DNA of 24,201 nucleotides from a virus, in the IMG/VR virus record IMGVR_UViG_3300044620_001687, positions 1-24,201 of that record; one strand, 5' to 3'. Positions 1 through 6,572 of this stretch are shown here, piece after piece (positions within the stretch are counted from its first letter, which is position 1; the number at the start of each line of letters is the position of its first letter). A model generated the notes under the pieces. It did no database searches. It was not told the DNA's origin and saw only the letters and a list, made by a program, of their open reading frames with translations. A program made the translations under genes and the position numbers.

Positions 1-22
1 ACCCCGTCAGTCAGTCGAAGAA

Positions 23-298
23 TCATTTGTCATTTCCTTTCTCGGAAGAGGGCTCTGCATCGACGACAACCCACTTATGTTGCTGCTCGAGACGCAGCAG
101 CTTGTGATCCGGAGTCAAAATACCCAGGTAGCCTTCGAAGTCCTCGTCATAGCCCATGCTGTCAGCTTCAGCCAGCACCGCCTCAATCGAGTCAAACGGC
201 CCTTCAATGTCGGGCTCTGGGCATCTTTCGTAACCGATCACCAATGAGTAAAGCCGACTCGTAGTCTTCGTTTTCGGCTTTGTCTTCTTAGCGGTCAT
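23..298 (-). CDS. Small lysine-headed phage protein, paralog 1 of 3
   Basis: Unknown function; 91 residues. The first 13 residues are very Lys/Thr rich, followed by a compact region with the pattern SLVIGYERCPEPDIEGPFDS, then an acidic helix-like stretch and a strand-like segment ending in DHKLLRLE. This layout matches the next two upstream genes (starts at 783 and 1057): basic head, hydrophobic strand, Cys/Pro, Gly-Pro-aromatic, Ser, Ala-rich helix, then a second strand. I infer a tandem paralogous family. The start ATG at 298 has an AAAGGG site five bases upstream and overlaps the preceding stop by four bases (ATGA type), so translation is probably coupled. No signal peptide or membrane segment is visible. 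The basic head could bind nucleic acid or an acidic protein, but nothing proves it. Confidence 0.75.
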   Translation of the reverse strand: MTAKKTKPKTKTTSRLYSLVIGYERCPEPDIEGPFDSIEAVLAEADSMGYDEDFEGYLGILTPDHKLLRLEQQHKWVVVDAEPSSEKGNDK

Positions 299-783
299 CG
301 CTTCCCTTTCTTGCTTGGGGTCTTGGCTTGGCTTCGCTTGACGCGGATAACGTCTGGCGAATCACAGAGATCAGTTGCATCGATGTGCTGAAATGCCGCA
401 TCGTGCTCATCGAAAACGAAGAACGGACCAATTGGAGCTGGGTTAGTAAACTTGGTTTTGATGTACTCGATTGCAGCTTCGTAATGCCGGCCTGCATCTT
501 GATCTGCTACGGTGCAGCGAACTTTGACAGAGTAAAAATCGAGGCCTGTGTCGTACTGAGCACCAACAATGACGATCAGCGTCAGGATATCCTCAAGTTC
601 TTGCACTTGGTGATCGGCGTGAACCATGAAGATTGTTCCGACGCTGTCGTCATCAAGGAGGTCCATTGCAGCGTCAATCGCTAAATCTGCCGAAGCGTAA
701 GGACCGGAAAGTTGCGGTACGCAACCCTTGGCCCCGTACATGAGCGAGCAGATGCCGCTTGTCTTCGCTTTTACCTTAGCCAT
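295..783 (-). CDS. Small lysine-headed phage protein, paralog 2 of 3, with extra C-terminal domain
   Basis: Unknown function; 162 residues. The N-terminal half (about residues 8-65) repeats the plan of its two neighbours: SLMYGAKGCVPQLSGPYAS, an Ala/Asp-rich helix, then a strand ending DHQVQELE. About residues 75-150 form a second region found only in this copy, with alternating hydrophobic strands (FYSVKVRCTV, IGPFFVFDEHDAAF) and a helix between them, giving a small alpha/beta look. The C-terminus is basic (SQAKTPSKKGKR). The start ATG at 783 has GGAGA six bases upstream and overlaps the previous stop by eight bases. It could have arisen by duplication of a neighbour and gain of a second domain; that is inference. 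Confidence 0.75.
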   Translation of the reverse strand: MAKVKAKTSGICSLMYGAKGCVPQLSGPYASADLAIDAAMDLLDDDSVGTIFMVHADHQVQELEDILTLIVIVGAQYDTGLDFYSVKVRCTVADQDAGRHYEAAIEYIKTKFTNPAPIGPFFVFDEHDAAFQHIDATDLCDSPDVIRVKRSQAKTPSKKGKR

Positions 784-1057
784 CGATCTTCTCCTTTGTT
801 TTCTTTTCGATTGGGTTTGATATATAGAAACGCACGACGTCGCGACTCAGGACTTCAATCACTTTGAGAGATTCCGTCACGATAATCAGCTCGTCGACTG
901 GAAACATGTCTGGATCGGCATTCAATGCGTCCACTGCGGCTTGCACGCTTTTATACGTGCCCAGATCTCCGATCAAACTTGGTGCAGATGGCCGGCAGTC
1001 AATGCGTAACAGTCGGCAGCGTTCTGCCCTGCCGGTCGGGGTCTTTTTCTTAGCCAT
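776..1057 (-). CDS. Small lysine-headed phage protein, paralog 3 of 3
   Basis: Unknown function; 93 residues. It opens with MAKKKTPTGR and then follows the plan of the next two genes downstream: a hydrophobic strand with Cys and Pro, a Gly-containing turn (IGDLGTYKS), an Ala-rich helix (VQAAVDALNADP) and a hydrophobic strand (VDELIIVTESLKVIEVL). It is the most divergent of the three and lacks the GP-aromatic turn, so the relationship is less certain here. The tail is basic (IEKKTKEKIDG). The start ATG at 1057 has a clear AAGGAG five bases upstream, which fixes it. The stop overlaps the next start by eight bases. Confidence 0.72.
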   Translation of the reverse strand: MAKKKTPTGRAERCRLLRIDCRPSAPSLIGDLGTYKSVQAAVDALNADPDMFPVDELIIVTESLKVIEVLSRDVVRFYISNPIEKKTKEKIDG

Positions 1058-1071
1058 TGCAGCTCCTTAGG

Positions 1072-1557
1072 TTAGATGTGCATCCAGTGCTTCTCGACAA
1101 AATCAGCAATCCGATGGAGGTCCCAGTAGTAGTCGTCATTGAGGTTCATGAGGGCCTCCGTCATGCCTAACTGACCCGGCAAATCATCAACCATGTCGTT
1201 GGTAACTTCAAACATGCCGGCTTGTGATTTCAATCCGGCCCATTCAACGACTGTCTGGGGCAATACGCTTTCGAATGCACACTTTTCTACCTTTTGATCG
1301 CTGTCTGTTACGTCGAGGACAAACAGCATCTCAGGAGTCGGCCGCCCAAAAAAAGTTGATCGCTCCCAGTAAGCAAAAGAATGCTCGTTAGCGAATAGGT
1401 CACACAGGATCCCAAGGATGCAGAAACACGACCGCTCCTCGCCAACGTCAATGCCTGCTTCAACAACTTTCGTTGTATTTCGAAGACAGCCTCGCGTCTG
1501 CTTGTACTTACCGCTTCTCGCAGCTTCCACGAGCTTTTTTGCCACTTCTTCTTTCAT
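1072..1557 (-). CDS. Common phage protein of unknown function (GKYKQT...FCxLGxLCDL type)
   Basis: 161 residues. The N-terminal MKEEVAKKLVEAARSGKYKQ followed by TRGCLR, and then ERSCFCILGILCDLFAN, match a small protein that recurs in many tailed-phage genomes. In that family the typical strings are an SGKYKQxxGxLR-like motif and FCCLGVLCDL. As far as I know it has no assigned function. The paired cysteines in CFCILGILC are part of the family signature and may be structural or metal-related. I chose the ATG at 1557 because it has AAGGTG about five bases upstream and begins the family-like N-terminus. An in-frame TTG at 1599 would add 14 residues lying inside a strong hairpin (1583-1617), so I rejected it. 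Confidence 0.82.
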   Translation of the reverse strand: MKEEVAKKLVEAARSGKYKQTRGCLRNTTKVVEAGIDVGEERSCFCILGILCDLFANEHSFAYWERSTFFGRPTPEMLFVLDVTDSDQKVEKCAFESVLPQTVVEWAGLKSQAGMFEVTNDMVDDLPGQLGMTEALMNLNDDYYWDLHRIADFVEKHWMHI

Positions 1558-1582
1558 CTCACACCTTTGGCTGTAAACACAC

Positions 1583-1617
1583 CAGGGGCGCAAGGACAAC
1601 GCATCCCTGCACCCCTG
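1583..1617 (-). other. 14-bp hairpin in the gap before the 1557 gene
   Basis: Positions 1583-1596 and 1604-1617 are inverted repeats forming a 14-bp stem with a 7-base loop. Read as minus-strand RNA, all 14 positions pair, two of them as G-U wobbles. Read as plus-strand RNA, those two become C-A mismatches. The structure therefore favours the strand on which the genes lie. There is no U-run after it, so it is not a standard intrinsic terminator. It sits between the 1635-2108 stop and the Shine-Dalgarno of the 1557 gene and could influence mRNA stability, processing or translation. Confidence 0.6.
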
Positions 1618-1634
1618 ATAGCTTGAATTGGTTG

Positions 1635-2108
1635 TTAGTTCTTGACGCGAATCGGGACTACAGGCTCGAGAGCTGGTGCCGTCTGGAACGTAGCCGCCAG
1701 CTCTTTCTCTTGCCTACGTGCCTTCCTGGCCTCGTATTCTCGCTTCTTACGGTTTTGCTGCTTCTGCTCCCCTGTCAGACGCCTGGACCGCTGTTTGGCC
1801 TCCTGAGGGGCCGCTGAGGGCTTTGGCGTGCCCATGGTAACCTCGGGGGTCCGGGTAACTGGCCCTGTGACGCTTTGAATAGCCCCAGTAGGCCCTGAAA
1901 CCGATACTGAATAACCGCCTCCGGGACCGGTAGGGCCGTTCGTAGATTCAACTGCGTCGGCCTGCGTCTCCGATTGATCTTTCATGCAAATCCTTTCAAG
2001 CATTTCTTGTTGTAGGTTTGACGACATCTCATGCCACGTTCTTTCAAATGCCTTGAATTCTTGTTCTCTTTTGGCTTGTTCTTTTCGTCGCTTTTCTGCG
2101 CCACTCAT
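1635..2108 (-). CDS. Basic coiled-coil protein with Gly-Pro-Thr linker
   Basis: Unknown function; 157 residues. Three regions are visible. Residues 1-55 are a highly charged, helix-prone segment rich in Lys, Arg, Glu and Gln. Residues about 57-98 form a Gly/Pro/Thr/Ser/Val linker with three GPTG-like units (GPTGPGGG, SGPTGAIQS, VTGPVTRTP), mildly collagen-like. Residues about 105-140 are again strongly basic and helix-prone (SRRLTGEQKQQNRKKREY). This looks like two charged helices joined by a flexible spacer, as in scaffolding, internal virion or nucleic-acid-associated proteins, but no family is recognised. The start ATG at 2108 has GAGG eight bases upstream and overlaps the previous stop in an ATGA. 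Confidence 0.7.
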   Translation of the reverse strand: MSGAEKRRKEQAKREQEFKAFERTWHEMSSNLQQEMLERICMKDQSETQADAVESTNGPTGPGGGYSVSVSGPTGAIQSVTGPVTRTPEVTMGTPKPSAAPQEAKQRSRRLTGEQKQQNRKKREYEARKARRQEKELAATFQTAPALEPVVPIRVKN

Positions 2109-2797
2109 ATCCCAGACCTCGGGAGTCGCATCGTGATGTCTGCCACTTTAGGTTCTTCGCCTGGACCTACCGGAGGATCGATTTCGTATCCCCACGTGTT
2201 CTTGAATTGCAGAGCCAACTCATCGAGCCGATCACAGTTGCCATACGGGTCGTCGCAGTAATCGAACGTGTTGTGACCGTAGCGTTCAAACCTAATGCTT
2301 TCGATGAGCGGTAATCGCTTGCTGGCTAACACCTCATACACCGCAGCAAGCACTTCGTGATCGCAGCCTTCTGTATCGATCTTGAGGTACACAATCTTCT
2401 CGATTGCTTGGTTGTCACAGAGTTGCTGAAACGTCAACCCGTGGCAATGAAGCATTTGGAAGATTCTTCTATCGAGTGCTTGAGTGAAGTTAATACCCTG
2501 GCCTTGCAGCCAGCCAAGCACACCCTGGTGAGGTTGACGCAAACGGCTACAGCCTCGCGTCCAGAAAGGCATGTTGTACCGTTCAATAGCCTCGGTCGAC
2601 ACGTGAAAGATTGAGCAGTCTTCCCCTGTGGCAGTAATCGCTGCACACACTTTCACGACACCCGGTGGATTAGGCAAAGCTTCAAGGAACTGCACAACCG
2701 GTTCAACAAGCAACACAGTTTCACCGGCCGCTACATTTTGCTTGTCAAGCGACGTCTCGAAGTCGCAGACGCCAATATCGACGTAATTGAAAATCAT
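2105..2797 (-). CDS. FkbM-family AdoMet-dependent methyltransferase
   Basis: 230 residues; matches the FkbM-type methyltransferase plan. The AdoMet-binding start is NYVDIGVCDFETS (about residues 4-16), where the family usually has a VDVGANxGxxS-like motif. Next comes an acidic strand end, VLLVEPVVQFLEALP (about 28-42), in which the Glu normally contacts the AdoMet ribose. The hallmark KIDTEGCDHEVL (about 139-150) corresponds to the family's LKIDxEGxE/D motif. FkbM enzymes usually O-methylate sugars, polyketides or glycans. The gene directly follows a glycosyltransferase with a 4-base ATGA overlap, so I infer it caps or trims the sugar product of that cluster. The ATG at 2797 is preferred over an upstream in-frame start at 2962, which would bury about 165 bases in the neighbour. 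Confidence 0.85.
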   Translation of the reverse strand: MIFNYVDIGVCDFETSLDKQNVAAGETVLLVEPVVQFLEALPNPPGVVKVCAAITATGEDCSIFHVSTEAIERYNMPFWTRGCSRLRQPHQGVLGWLQGQGINFTQALDRRIFQMLHCHGLTFQQLCDNQAIEKIVYLKIDTEGCDHEVLAAVYEVLASKRLPLIESIRFERYGHNTFDYCDDPYGNCDRLDELALQFKNTWGYEIDPPVGPGEEPKVADITMRLPRSGI

Positions 2798-3702
2798 GCA
2801 AACACCTCGAGCCAGGTTGGTAGCGTGACTGACCAATCGAAATGCTGCCGGCAGTATTCCTGAGCTGTCTGACAACGTTCCCGGTATTGCTGCGGGCTGT
2901 CCTTGTAATGCAACAGGATGGCTCTGGCATCCTGCACAAATGCTTTCGGCTCCAAGCTGCACAGAGCACCTAGGCCCTGATAATGCTTGCGGAAATATCC
3001 AGTCGGCGTACTTACGACAAGGCGACCGGCCGCGGCTGTCTCAAGAGCTGGAAGTCCGCAGCTCTCGTACGAAGAAGTGACAAGTGTGGCGTCGATATCC
3101 CAGTAACGGGATGGCATCGCCATGTAGTGCTGACGTGGTTGCTGTTTATGAACCAGAGGCAAGCCATGCAAGACTTCGTCGAGCAAGCCAGGACGCTTGC
3201 AATCTTCAACGTTATCCCACGTCAGCGTGTGTGGGCCTACGTGACCAATGGCGTTAAGACTGATAGCCGGCGGACCGGCAAACATGGCAGTCTCGACGCC
3301 GTTGGTCACGAGCTTAAATGCTCGGGTTATGCCAAGCCGGCTCGCTGCTTCTGCTGCAATGTCTTCATTCACAGCCCCAAGCCCGGCGACCTCGTTTAGG
3401 AAGTCAAAACCACCCATTCGTTTTCCGGCAACAACCAAGTCTTCGGTGTGGTGGGCTATGGTGAAGATGCGGTTTAAAGGCACCCTGTAATGCTCACTTG
3501 AGTGCAGGATATTCAAGCTATCTGGCGTTACGAGAAAGTAGTCATACACCCGCATTAGGTGTTGGAACTCTTCCTGGGTGTAGCTCGCACGCCAGTCAAG
3601 CACATCAGCATGAATGCCATGTGCTAGCAGCCTCTTCGACAAAGAAGCGTGAAGCACGCCCAACGCCCATACGGTCGAAGTGAAGAACAGAATCTTCCGC
3701 AT
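2794..3702 (-). CDS. GT4-like glycosyltransferase (GT-B fold)
   Basis: 302 residues, short for GT4 enzymes, which usually run 350-400. It opens with a Rossmann strand-turn (MRKILFFTSTVWALGVLHAS) and a helix (SLSKRLLAHGIHADVL), typical of the acceptor-binding lobe. TIAHHTEDLVV and FKLVTNGVETAMF (about 129-141) resemble the segment entering the donor lobe. The donor-site signature is clear: SSYESCGLPALETAAAGRLV (about 210-229), with the E-x7-E pair at Glu213 and Glu221 that in GT4 enzymes contacts the nucleotide sugar. It should transfer a sugar from a nucleotide-sugar donor; donor and acceptor are not readable. It sits in a cluster with other glycosyltransferases and overlaps the FkbM methyltransferase by four bases. 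Confidence 0.88.
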   Translation of the reverse strand: MRKILFFTSTVWALGVLHASLSKRLLAHGIHADVLDWRASYTQEEFQHLMRVYDYFLVTPDSLNILHSSEHYRVPLNRIFTIAHHTEDLVVAGKRMGGFDFLNEVAGLGAVNEDIAAEAASRLGITRAFKLVTNGVETAMFAGPPAISLNAIGHVGPHTLTWDNVEDCKRPGLLDEVLHGLPLVHKQQPRQHYMAMPSRYWDIDATLVTSSYESCGLPALETAAAGRLVVSTPTGYFRKHYQGLGALCSLEPKAFVQDARAILLHYKDSPQQYRERCQTAQEYCRQHFDWSVTLPTWLEVFA

Positions 3703-3712
3703 GCCTGGCTTT

Positions 3713-3895
3713 CTATTTTTTCGGCTGCAACTTGTCGGTGATGTCCATGATCAGCTTTTGAAGTCCTGTCATGTATTCCGATCGACCGCGGGACGGATGG
3801 ACTTGCTGTGCGTGATCGCGATTCTCTTTCTCGAGCAATTGCTTGAGATAGGGAAGTGCTGCTTCAATCAACAAGTTGTCTTGAGGCTTAGTCAA
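3713..3895 (-). CDS. Small hypothetical protein
   Basis: 60 residues; not recognised. It is helix-prone throughout (NLLIEAALPYLKQLLEKEN, then YMTGLQKLIMDITDKLQPKK) with a polar Arg/Ser/His stretch between, suggesting a short helical hairpin. The start is a TTG at 3895. An AAGGTG lies four bases upstream, inside the last codons of the previous gene, and the reading frames overlap by eight bases. The next Met (about residue 42) would leave too little protein. Support is its fit in the tightly packed gene string rather than family similarity. Confidence 0.6.
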   Translation of the reverse strand: MTKPQDNLLIEAALPYLKQLLEKENRDHAQQVHPSRGRSEYMTGLQKLIMDITDKLQPKK

Positions 3896-4352
3896 ATTTC
3901 ACCTTGAGCAGTGCTATTGTGTGTGCGTCAACATCGCTTAGTTCCACGTGACCAAGTTCGTGCTCGTCGCTCGGTTCGCAATCGGGAGTGATAGATGCAA
4001 TAAATGACTTACCGATAAAGGATGGCTTTGCAGCCATTGAAAATCCGCTGCCTTGAGGGGCGGTCGGTCCCGTCCAGCCAGAACCAAGTGAAGACAGAGG
4101 CAACGGAGCACGGAGTCTTTTCCGCAGATCAGCCAACGCCTTATCGACGTTAAAGTTTGCACCAACTGGCTCAGCTAGTCCTGCTCGTTTCCGTAGTACT
4201 GTTAAATCTGTTTGCCACGCTTGTGATTTAGACCAGGCAAGCAGATCAGCCAAAACTACATCACTAAAAGAATAACCGTTCATCGTTACATGCTGTTTAG
4301 GGATGGTGTTAGCAGCCGACAACATCTCTTTTGTGAAGAAAGATTCACTCAT
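3888..4352 (-). CDS. Hypothetical protein
   Basis: 154 residues; not recognised. The N-terminal third is helix-prone with two Trp (LLAWSKSQAWQTD). The middle has a basic ALADLRKRLRAPLP segment and a Gly/Ser/Pro linker (SSLGSGWTGPTAPQGSGFS). The C-terminal third is acidic and strand-like (IASITPDCEPSDEHELGHVELSD in outline, ending ALLKVKFD). No membrane segment or catalytic motif is visible. The ATG at 4352 has AAGGTG four to five bases upstream, provided by the last codons of the preceding gene, with an eight-base overlap. Confidence 0.7.
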   Translation of the reverse strand: MSESFFTKEMLSAANTIPKQHVTMNGYSFSDVVLADLLAWSKSQAWQTDLTVLRKRAGLAEPVGANFNVDKALADLRKRLRAPLPLSSLGSGWTGPTAPQGSGFSMAAKPSFIGKSFIASITPDCEPSDEHELGHVELSDVDAHTIALLKVKFD

Positions 4353-4719
4353 CTTGCACCTTAAATTCGATATAGCGGTCAGTCGTCAGGAGCGGAGCTT
4401 CTTTCAGCGTGTACGTGACATCTTGCAACACGATCTCTCGCTTCTTGACCCACTGAAGTTCGCCCGCTGAATCCGGATGCCTGAAGCAATAAAACGCAGC
4501 AAGAGGAGGGTTACGACCAGCCCTAAACACCTTCGGAGCTAGAATCCGGAATCTAGCCGGCAAGTCAATTTCGAGATGAACACCGCATGCAACTGTTGGC
4601 ACACATCGGTCACCAACCCACGTCTTGATCTGCATTCTAACGTGACCTACTTGCTTGCAAGAAGCAGAGCCACTCACTGCAAAAAGTGCAGCTACCCACC
4701 GGGCGATACAGTTGAACAT
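4345..4719 (-). CDS. Hypothetical protein with possible signal peptide
   Basis: 124 residues from the ATG at 4719. The N-terminus reads MFNCIARWVAALFAVSGSAS followed by Cys-Lys: an Arg, a hydrophobic core of about ten residues and small residues before a Cys. This could be a signal peptide or a weak lipoprotein signal, but the lipobox is not canonical. The rest is beta-rich (VGHVRMQIKTWVGDRCVPTV, VHLEIDLPARFRIL, and EIVLQDVTYTLKE), with three further cysteines. GGAG lies nine bases upstream of the ATG. An in-frame TTG at 4758 and an ATG at 4635 are alternatives; the latter would drop the hydrophobic segment and leave a gap of about 140 bases. The function is unknown. Confidence 0.62.
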   Translation of the reverse strand: MFNCIARWVAALFAVSGSASCKQVGHVRMQIKTWVGDRCVPTVACGVHLEIDLPARFRILAPKVFRAGRNPPLAAFYCFRHPDSAGELQWVKKREIVLQDVTYTLKEAPLLTTDRYIEFKVQDE

Positions 4720-4777
4720 GATGCGGTACTCCGTTACTCGATAATCGACTCCTTTCAATGCTTGTGTGGCTAGCGGT

Positions 4778-5776
4778 TCAACCGTAGACGGCTTTTAACC
4801 TGTCAGTGATGTAGCTTATCTGCCTGTGCTGTATGAAGCCGTGTCCCCGCCAACGGTTAAACGCATCCGCAGTCGCTTTTACATCGAGACCTAGCCGGGA
4901 TCCGATCTCAAAGCTGGAATCGTCGAAGTCATTATCCAGCTTCCGAATAGTCTCTGTGCGAATGAACTGAGGATCGATAGCTAGCCGTGTGTAATTGTAA
5001 ACGGCTTTAGCTACCGAGTCAGGATCAGCATTTACCCACGAGCAGAACCGTCCGTCTAGATACCTGTCTCGCCCACCTATATTGACAGTCGTGACAACCG
5101 GCAAACCAGCCAACAGGTACTCGATTGAAGCGTAGTTTCCGCCTTCTACATCCGACAAAATCAACCCGCATTTTGCCGCGTTGTAGGCTTCATTAACGGC
5201 AGACCACGACAACCAGGAAGATCCGTTTTCTGCCTCGTTTGCAATTACAGCCTGCGGCAACGTCGACTTTATTCCGGCCACAGCGTCAGGCTCGAGAAAG
5301 TAACTGATCAACGACAAAGACGAAATCTTAGTAGCTAGCCAGTGACGCTTGTACTCTCTGAACGCCGAGTTCATTACAGCGTCGTATTTCTTTTCTCGCT
5401 GCAACGGCTTAAAGCTACTTCGATCGACGAACTGGTTTTGATGAACCAGCAGGTAATTAAAGTTCAGTTGCTCACAAACAAAGCCGTCCTCCGGCGTGTT
5501 GCAAAGCACAAGACAGCGATGGTTAGGTGCTAGCTCTGCTACGCGTGACAAAAGGAACTTTAAGCCGTCTACCATTGGTTGATGTGACATGTGCCAAGGC
5601 ACAGCCAGCAACCAAACAACTGGGTAATCTTTTGTTTGTTTTACGATGCCGTGAATTGCCAAATTGTGCCAGAATTGCAAACCCCACGTTTGCACATAAA
5701 TCAACGGAACTTCGGCTTCGATAAGTGTTCCGTTGAACACGCCTTCAGCGCAGTCTGGATGCTCTTCTACGTTCAC
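4778..5776 (-). CDS. GT4-like glycosyltransferase (GT-B fold)
   Basis: 332 residues. The N-terminal lobe carries VPLIYVQTWGLQFWHNLAI and an inter-strand YPVVWLLAVPWHMSHQP segment. The C-terminal donor lobe has the GT4 signature LSDVEGGNYASIEYLLAGLP then VVTT, with an E-x7-E pair, followed by GGRDRYLDGRF, where such enzymes have a loop after the donor helix. It should transfer a sugar from a nucleotide-sugar donor to an unknown acceptor. The start is a GTG at 5776. An in-frame TGA two codons upstream excludes any longer form, and GGA about ten bases upstream is a weak ribosome site. It is one of three GT-B enzymes in this window. Confidence 0.85.
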   Translation of the reverse strand: MNVEEHPDCAEGVFNGTLIEAEVPLIYVQTWGLQFWHNLAIHGIVKQTKDYPVVWLLAVPWHMSHQPMVDGLKFLLSRVAELAPNHRCLVLCNTPEDGFVCEQLNFNYLLVHQNQFVDRSSFKPLQREKKYDAVMNSAFREYKRHWLATKISSLSLISYFLEPDAVAGIKSTLPQAVIANEAENGSSWLSWSAVNEAYNAAKCGLILSDVEGGNYASIEYLLAGLPVVTTVNIGGRDRYLDGRFCSWVNADPDSVAKAVYNYTRLAIDPQFIRTETIRKLDNDFDDSSFEIGSRLGLDVKATADAFNRWRGHGFIQHRQISYITDRLKAVYG

Positions 5777-5790
5777 AATTCAGGTTCCAG

Positions 5791-6099
5791 CTATCGCGTA
5801 CTGATAATGGAAACGGAGCTATCTTTGCTGGCCATCGAGCCTGGTCCGGCTTCGCTTGTAACGTCCGGACAGAGCTTTAACCTAACGCCGTTGGTCAATA
5901 CAAAACCGTAATTTCGATCTACTGGAAAAACTTCTGACGGGCGATTTTCCGTCAGATACTGCTTTGCCCATTTGAGAAATGCGTAACCTTCAACTGCAAT
6001 GCTTGCATGCAGCTTCGTATGCTCTCGATAAGCAACCTCAAGGTGGTTGATAAGGTCGGGAAGCTCACCGCTGACGTGCACAGGGCCGGTCGAAAACAT
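5791..6099 (-). CDS. Hypothetical protein
   Basis: 102 residues from the ATG at 6099; not recognised. It appears to be a small alpha/beta protein: GELPDLINHLEVAYREHTKL and AFLKWAKQYLTENRP look helical, followed by YGFVLTNGVRLKLCP as a strand pair. The C-terminal 25 residues are Ser-rich and probably loose. An in-frame TTG at 6156 would add a hydrophobic 19-residue N-terminus but lacks a convincing ribosome site. The ATG has only a weak GAG ten bases upstream, so the start is uncertain. This is the first gene after a non-coding gap of about 180 bases. Confidence 0.6.
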   Translation of the reverse strand: MFSTGPVHVSGELPDLINHLEVAYREHTKLHASIAVEGYAFLKWAKQYLTENRPSEVFPVDRNYGFVLTNGVRLKLCPDVTSEAGPGSMASKDSSVSIISTR

Positions 6100-6281
6100 G
6101 ATTAATTTTCTCGCTGGTTGTGTAAAAACGACGAACGTTATAGCGCTAAACGCCAAACCAAAGCCGGTTTTGACCGCAAAATGTGGGTACCTAGTTTACC
6201 CAACTTGTCTTATTTACGGTTATTTGCCCGGATAGCAGCAATTTCAAATCGATCCAAATCGACTTTGACGCAGTTTTGGTG
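6100..6281 (-). other. 182-base gap with small inverted repeats
   Basis: No convincing gene on either strand. On the gene strand it holds a 6-bp inverted repeat (6184-6189 with 6197-6202, 7-base loop) and a weaker 5-bp one about 40 bases downstream. A TATAAC string follows about 45 bases before the 6099 start. No matching -35 box is visible at normal spacing, so I do not call a promoter. This is the longest gap of the window and the likeliest place for a regulatory site between the tubulin gene group and the downstream glycosyltransferases. Confidence 0.4.
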
Positions 6282-6533
6282 TTATTCCGGCGACAAACCA
6301 TAAAAAGGGCCTCGGTTCAGCCTGTCATATTCTTCGCGTGAGATCAGGACGTACTGCCTTGCCTCAAGTTCTGTTATCAGTGCCTCACCGCACTTGTCCC
6401 AGTCGTAATGGACAACTTCCACGGCCGCAACGCTGTTAGTAGCCAGACTGATCTTCAGTGACTGAACGTTTGGTAAGCCGAGTGCTTTCACCAAACGAGA
6501 TTCAAGATTATCGTCAGCCGCATTATTCGGCAT
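6282..6533 (-). CDS. Small hypothetical protein
   Basis: 83 residues; not recognised. It is acidic and alpha/beta-like: ESRLVKALGLPNVQSLKISL, VAAVEVVHYDWDKCGEALIT, and a terminal REEYDRLNRGPFYGLSPE. The ATG at 6533 has a strong AGGAG seven bases upstream, which decides against the in-frame non-ATG start 11 codons earlier. It lies 39 bases after the tubulin-family gene and is probably co-transcribed with it, so it is a candidate partner of that protein by position only. Confidence 0.72.
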   Translation of the reverse strand: MPNNAADDNLESRLVKALGLPNVQSLKISLATNSVAAVEVVHYDWDKCGEALITELEARQYVLISREEYDRLNRGPFYGLSPE

Positions 6534-6572
6534 ATCAATGCTCCTAACTGTTAAGCGGAATATCAACTGGGA

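Noticed and set aside
2798-2962. Longer form of the FkbM methyltransferase
   Set aside because: It would overlap the glycosyltransferase by about 165 bases. The family-like N-terminus begins at the ATG at 2797, which sits in an ATGA junction.
6184-6202. Intrinsic terminator after the 6282-6533 gene
   Set aside because: The stem is only 6 bp and not followed by a T-run on the gene strand.
6047-6303. Small plus-strand genes across the 6100-6281 gap
   Set aside because: The two candidate frames overlap each other and flanking minus-strand genes, and their products look like no protein I know.
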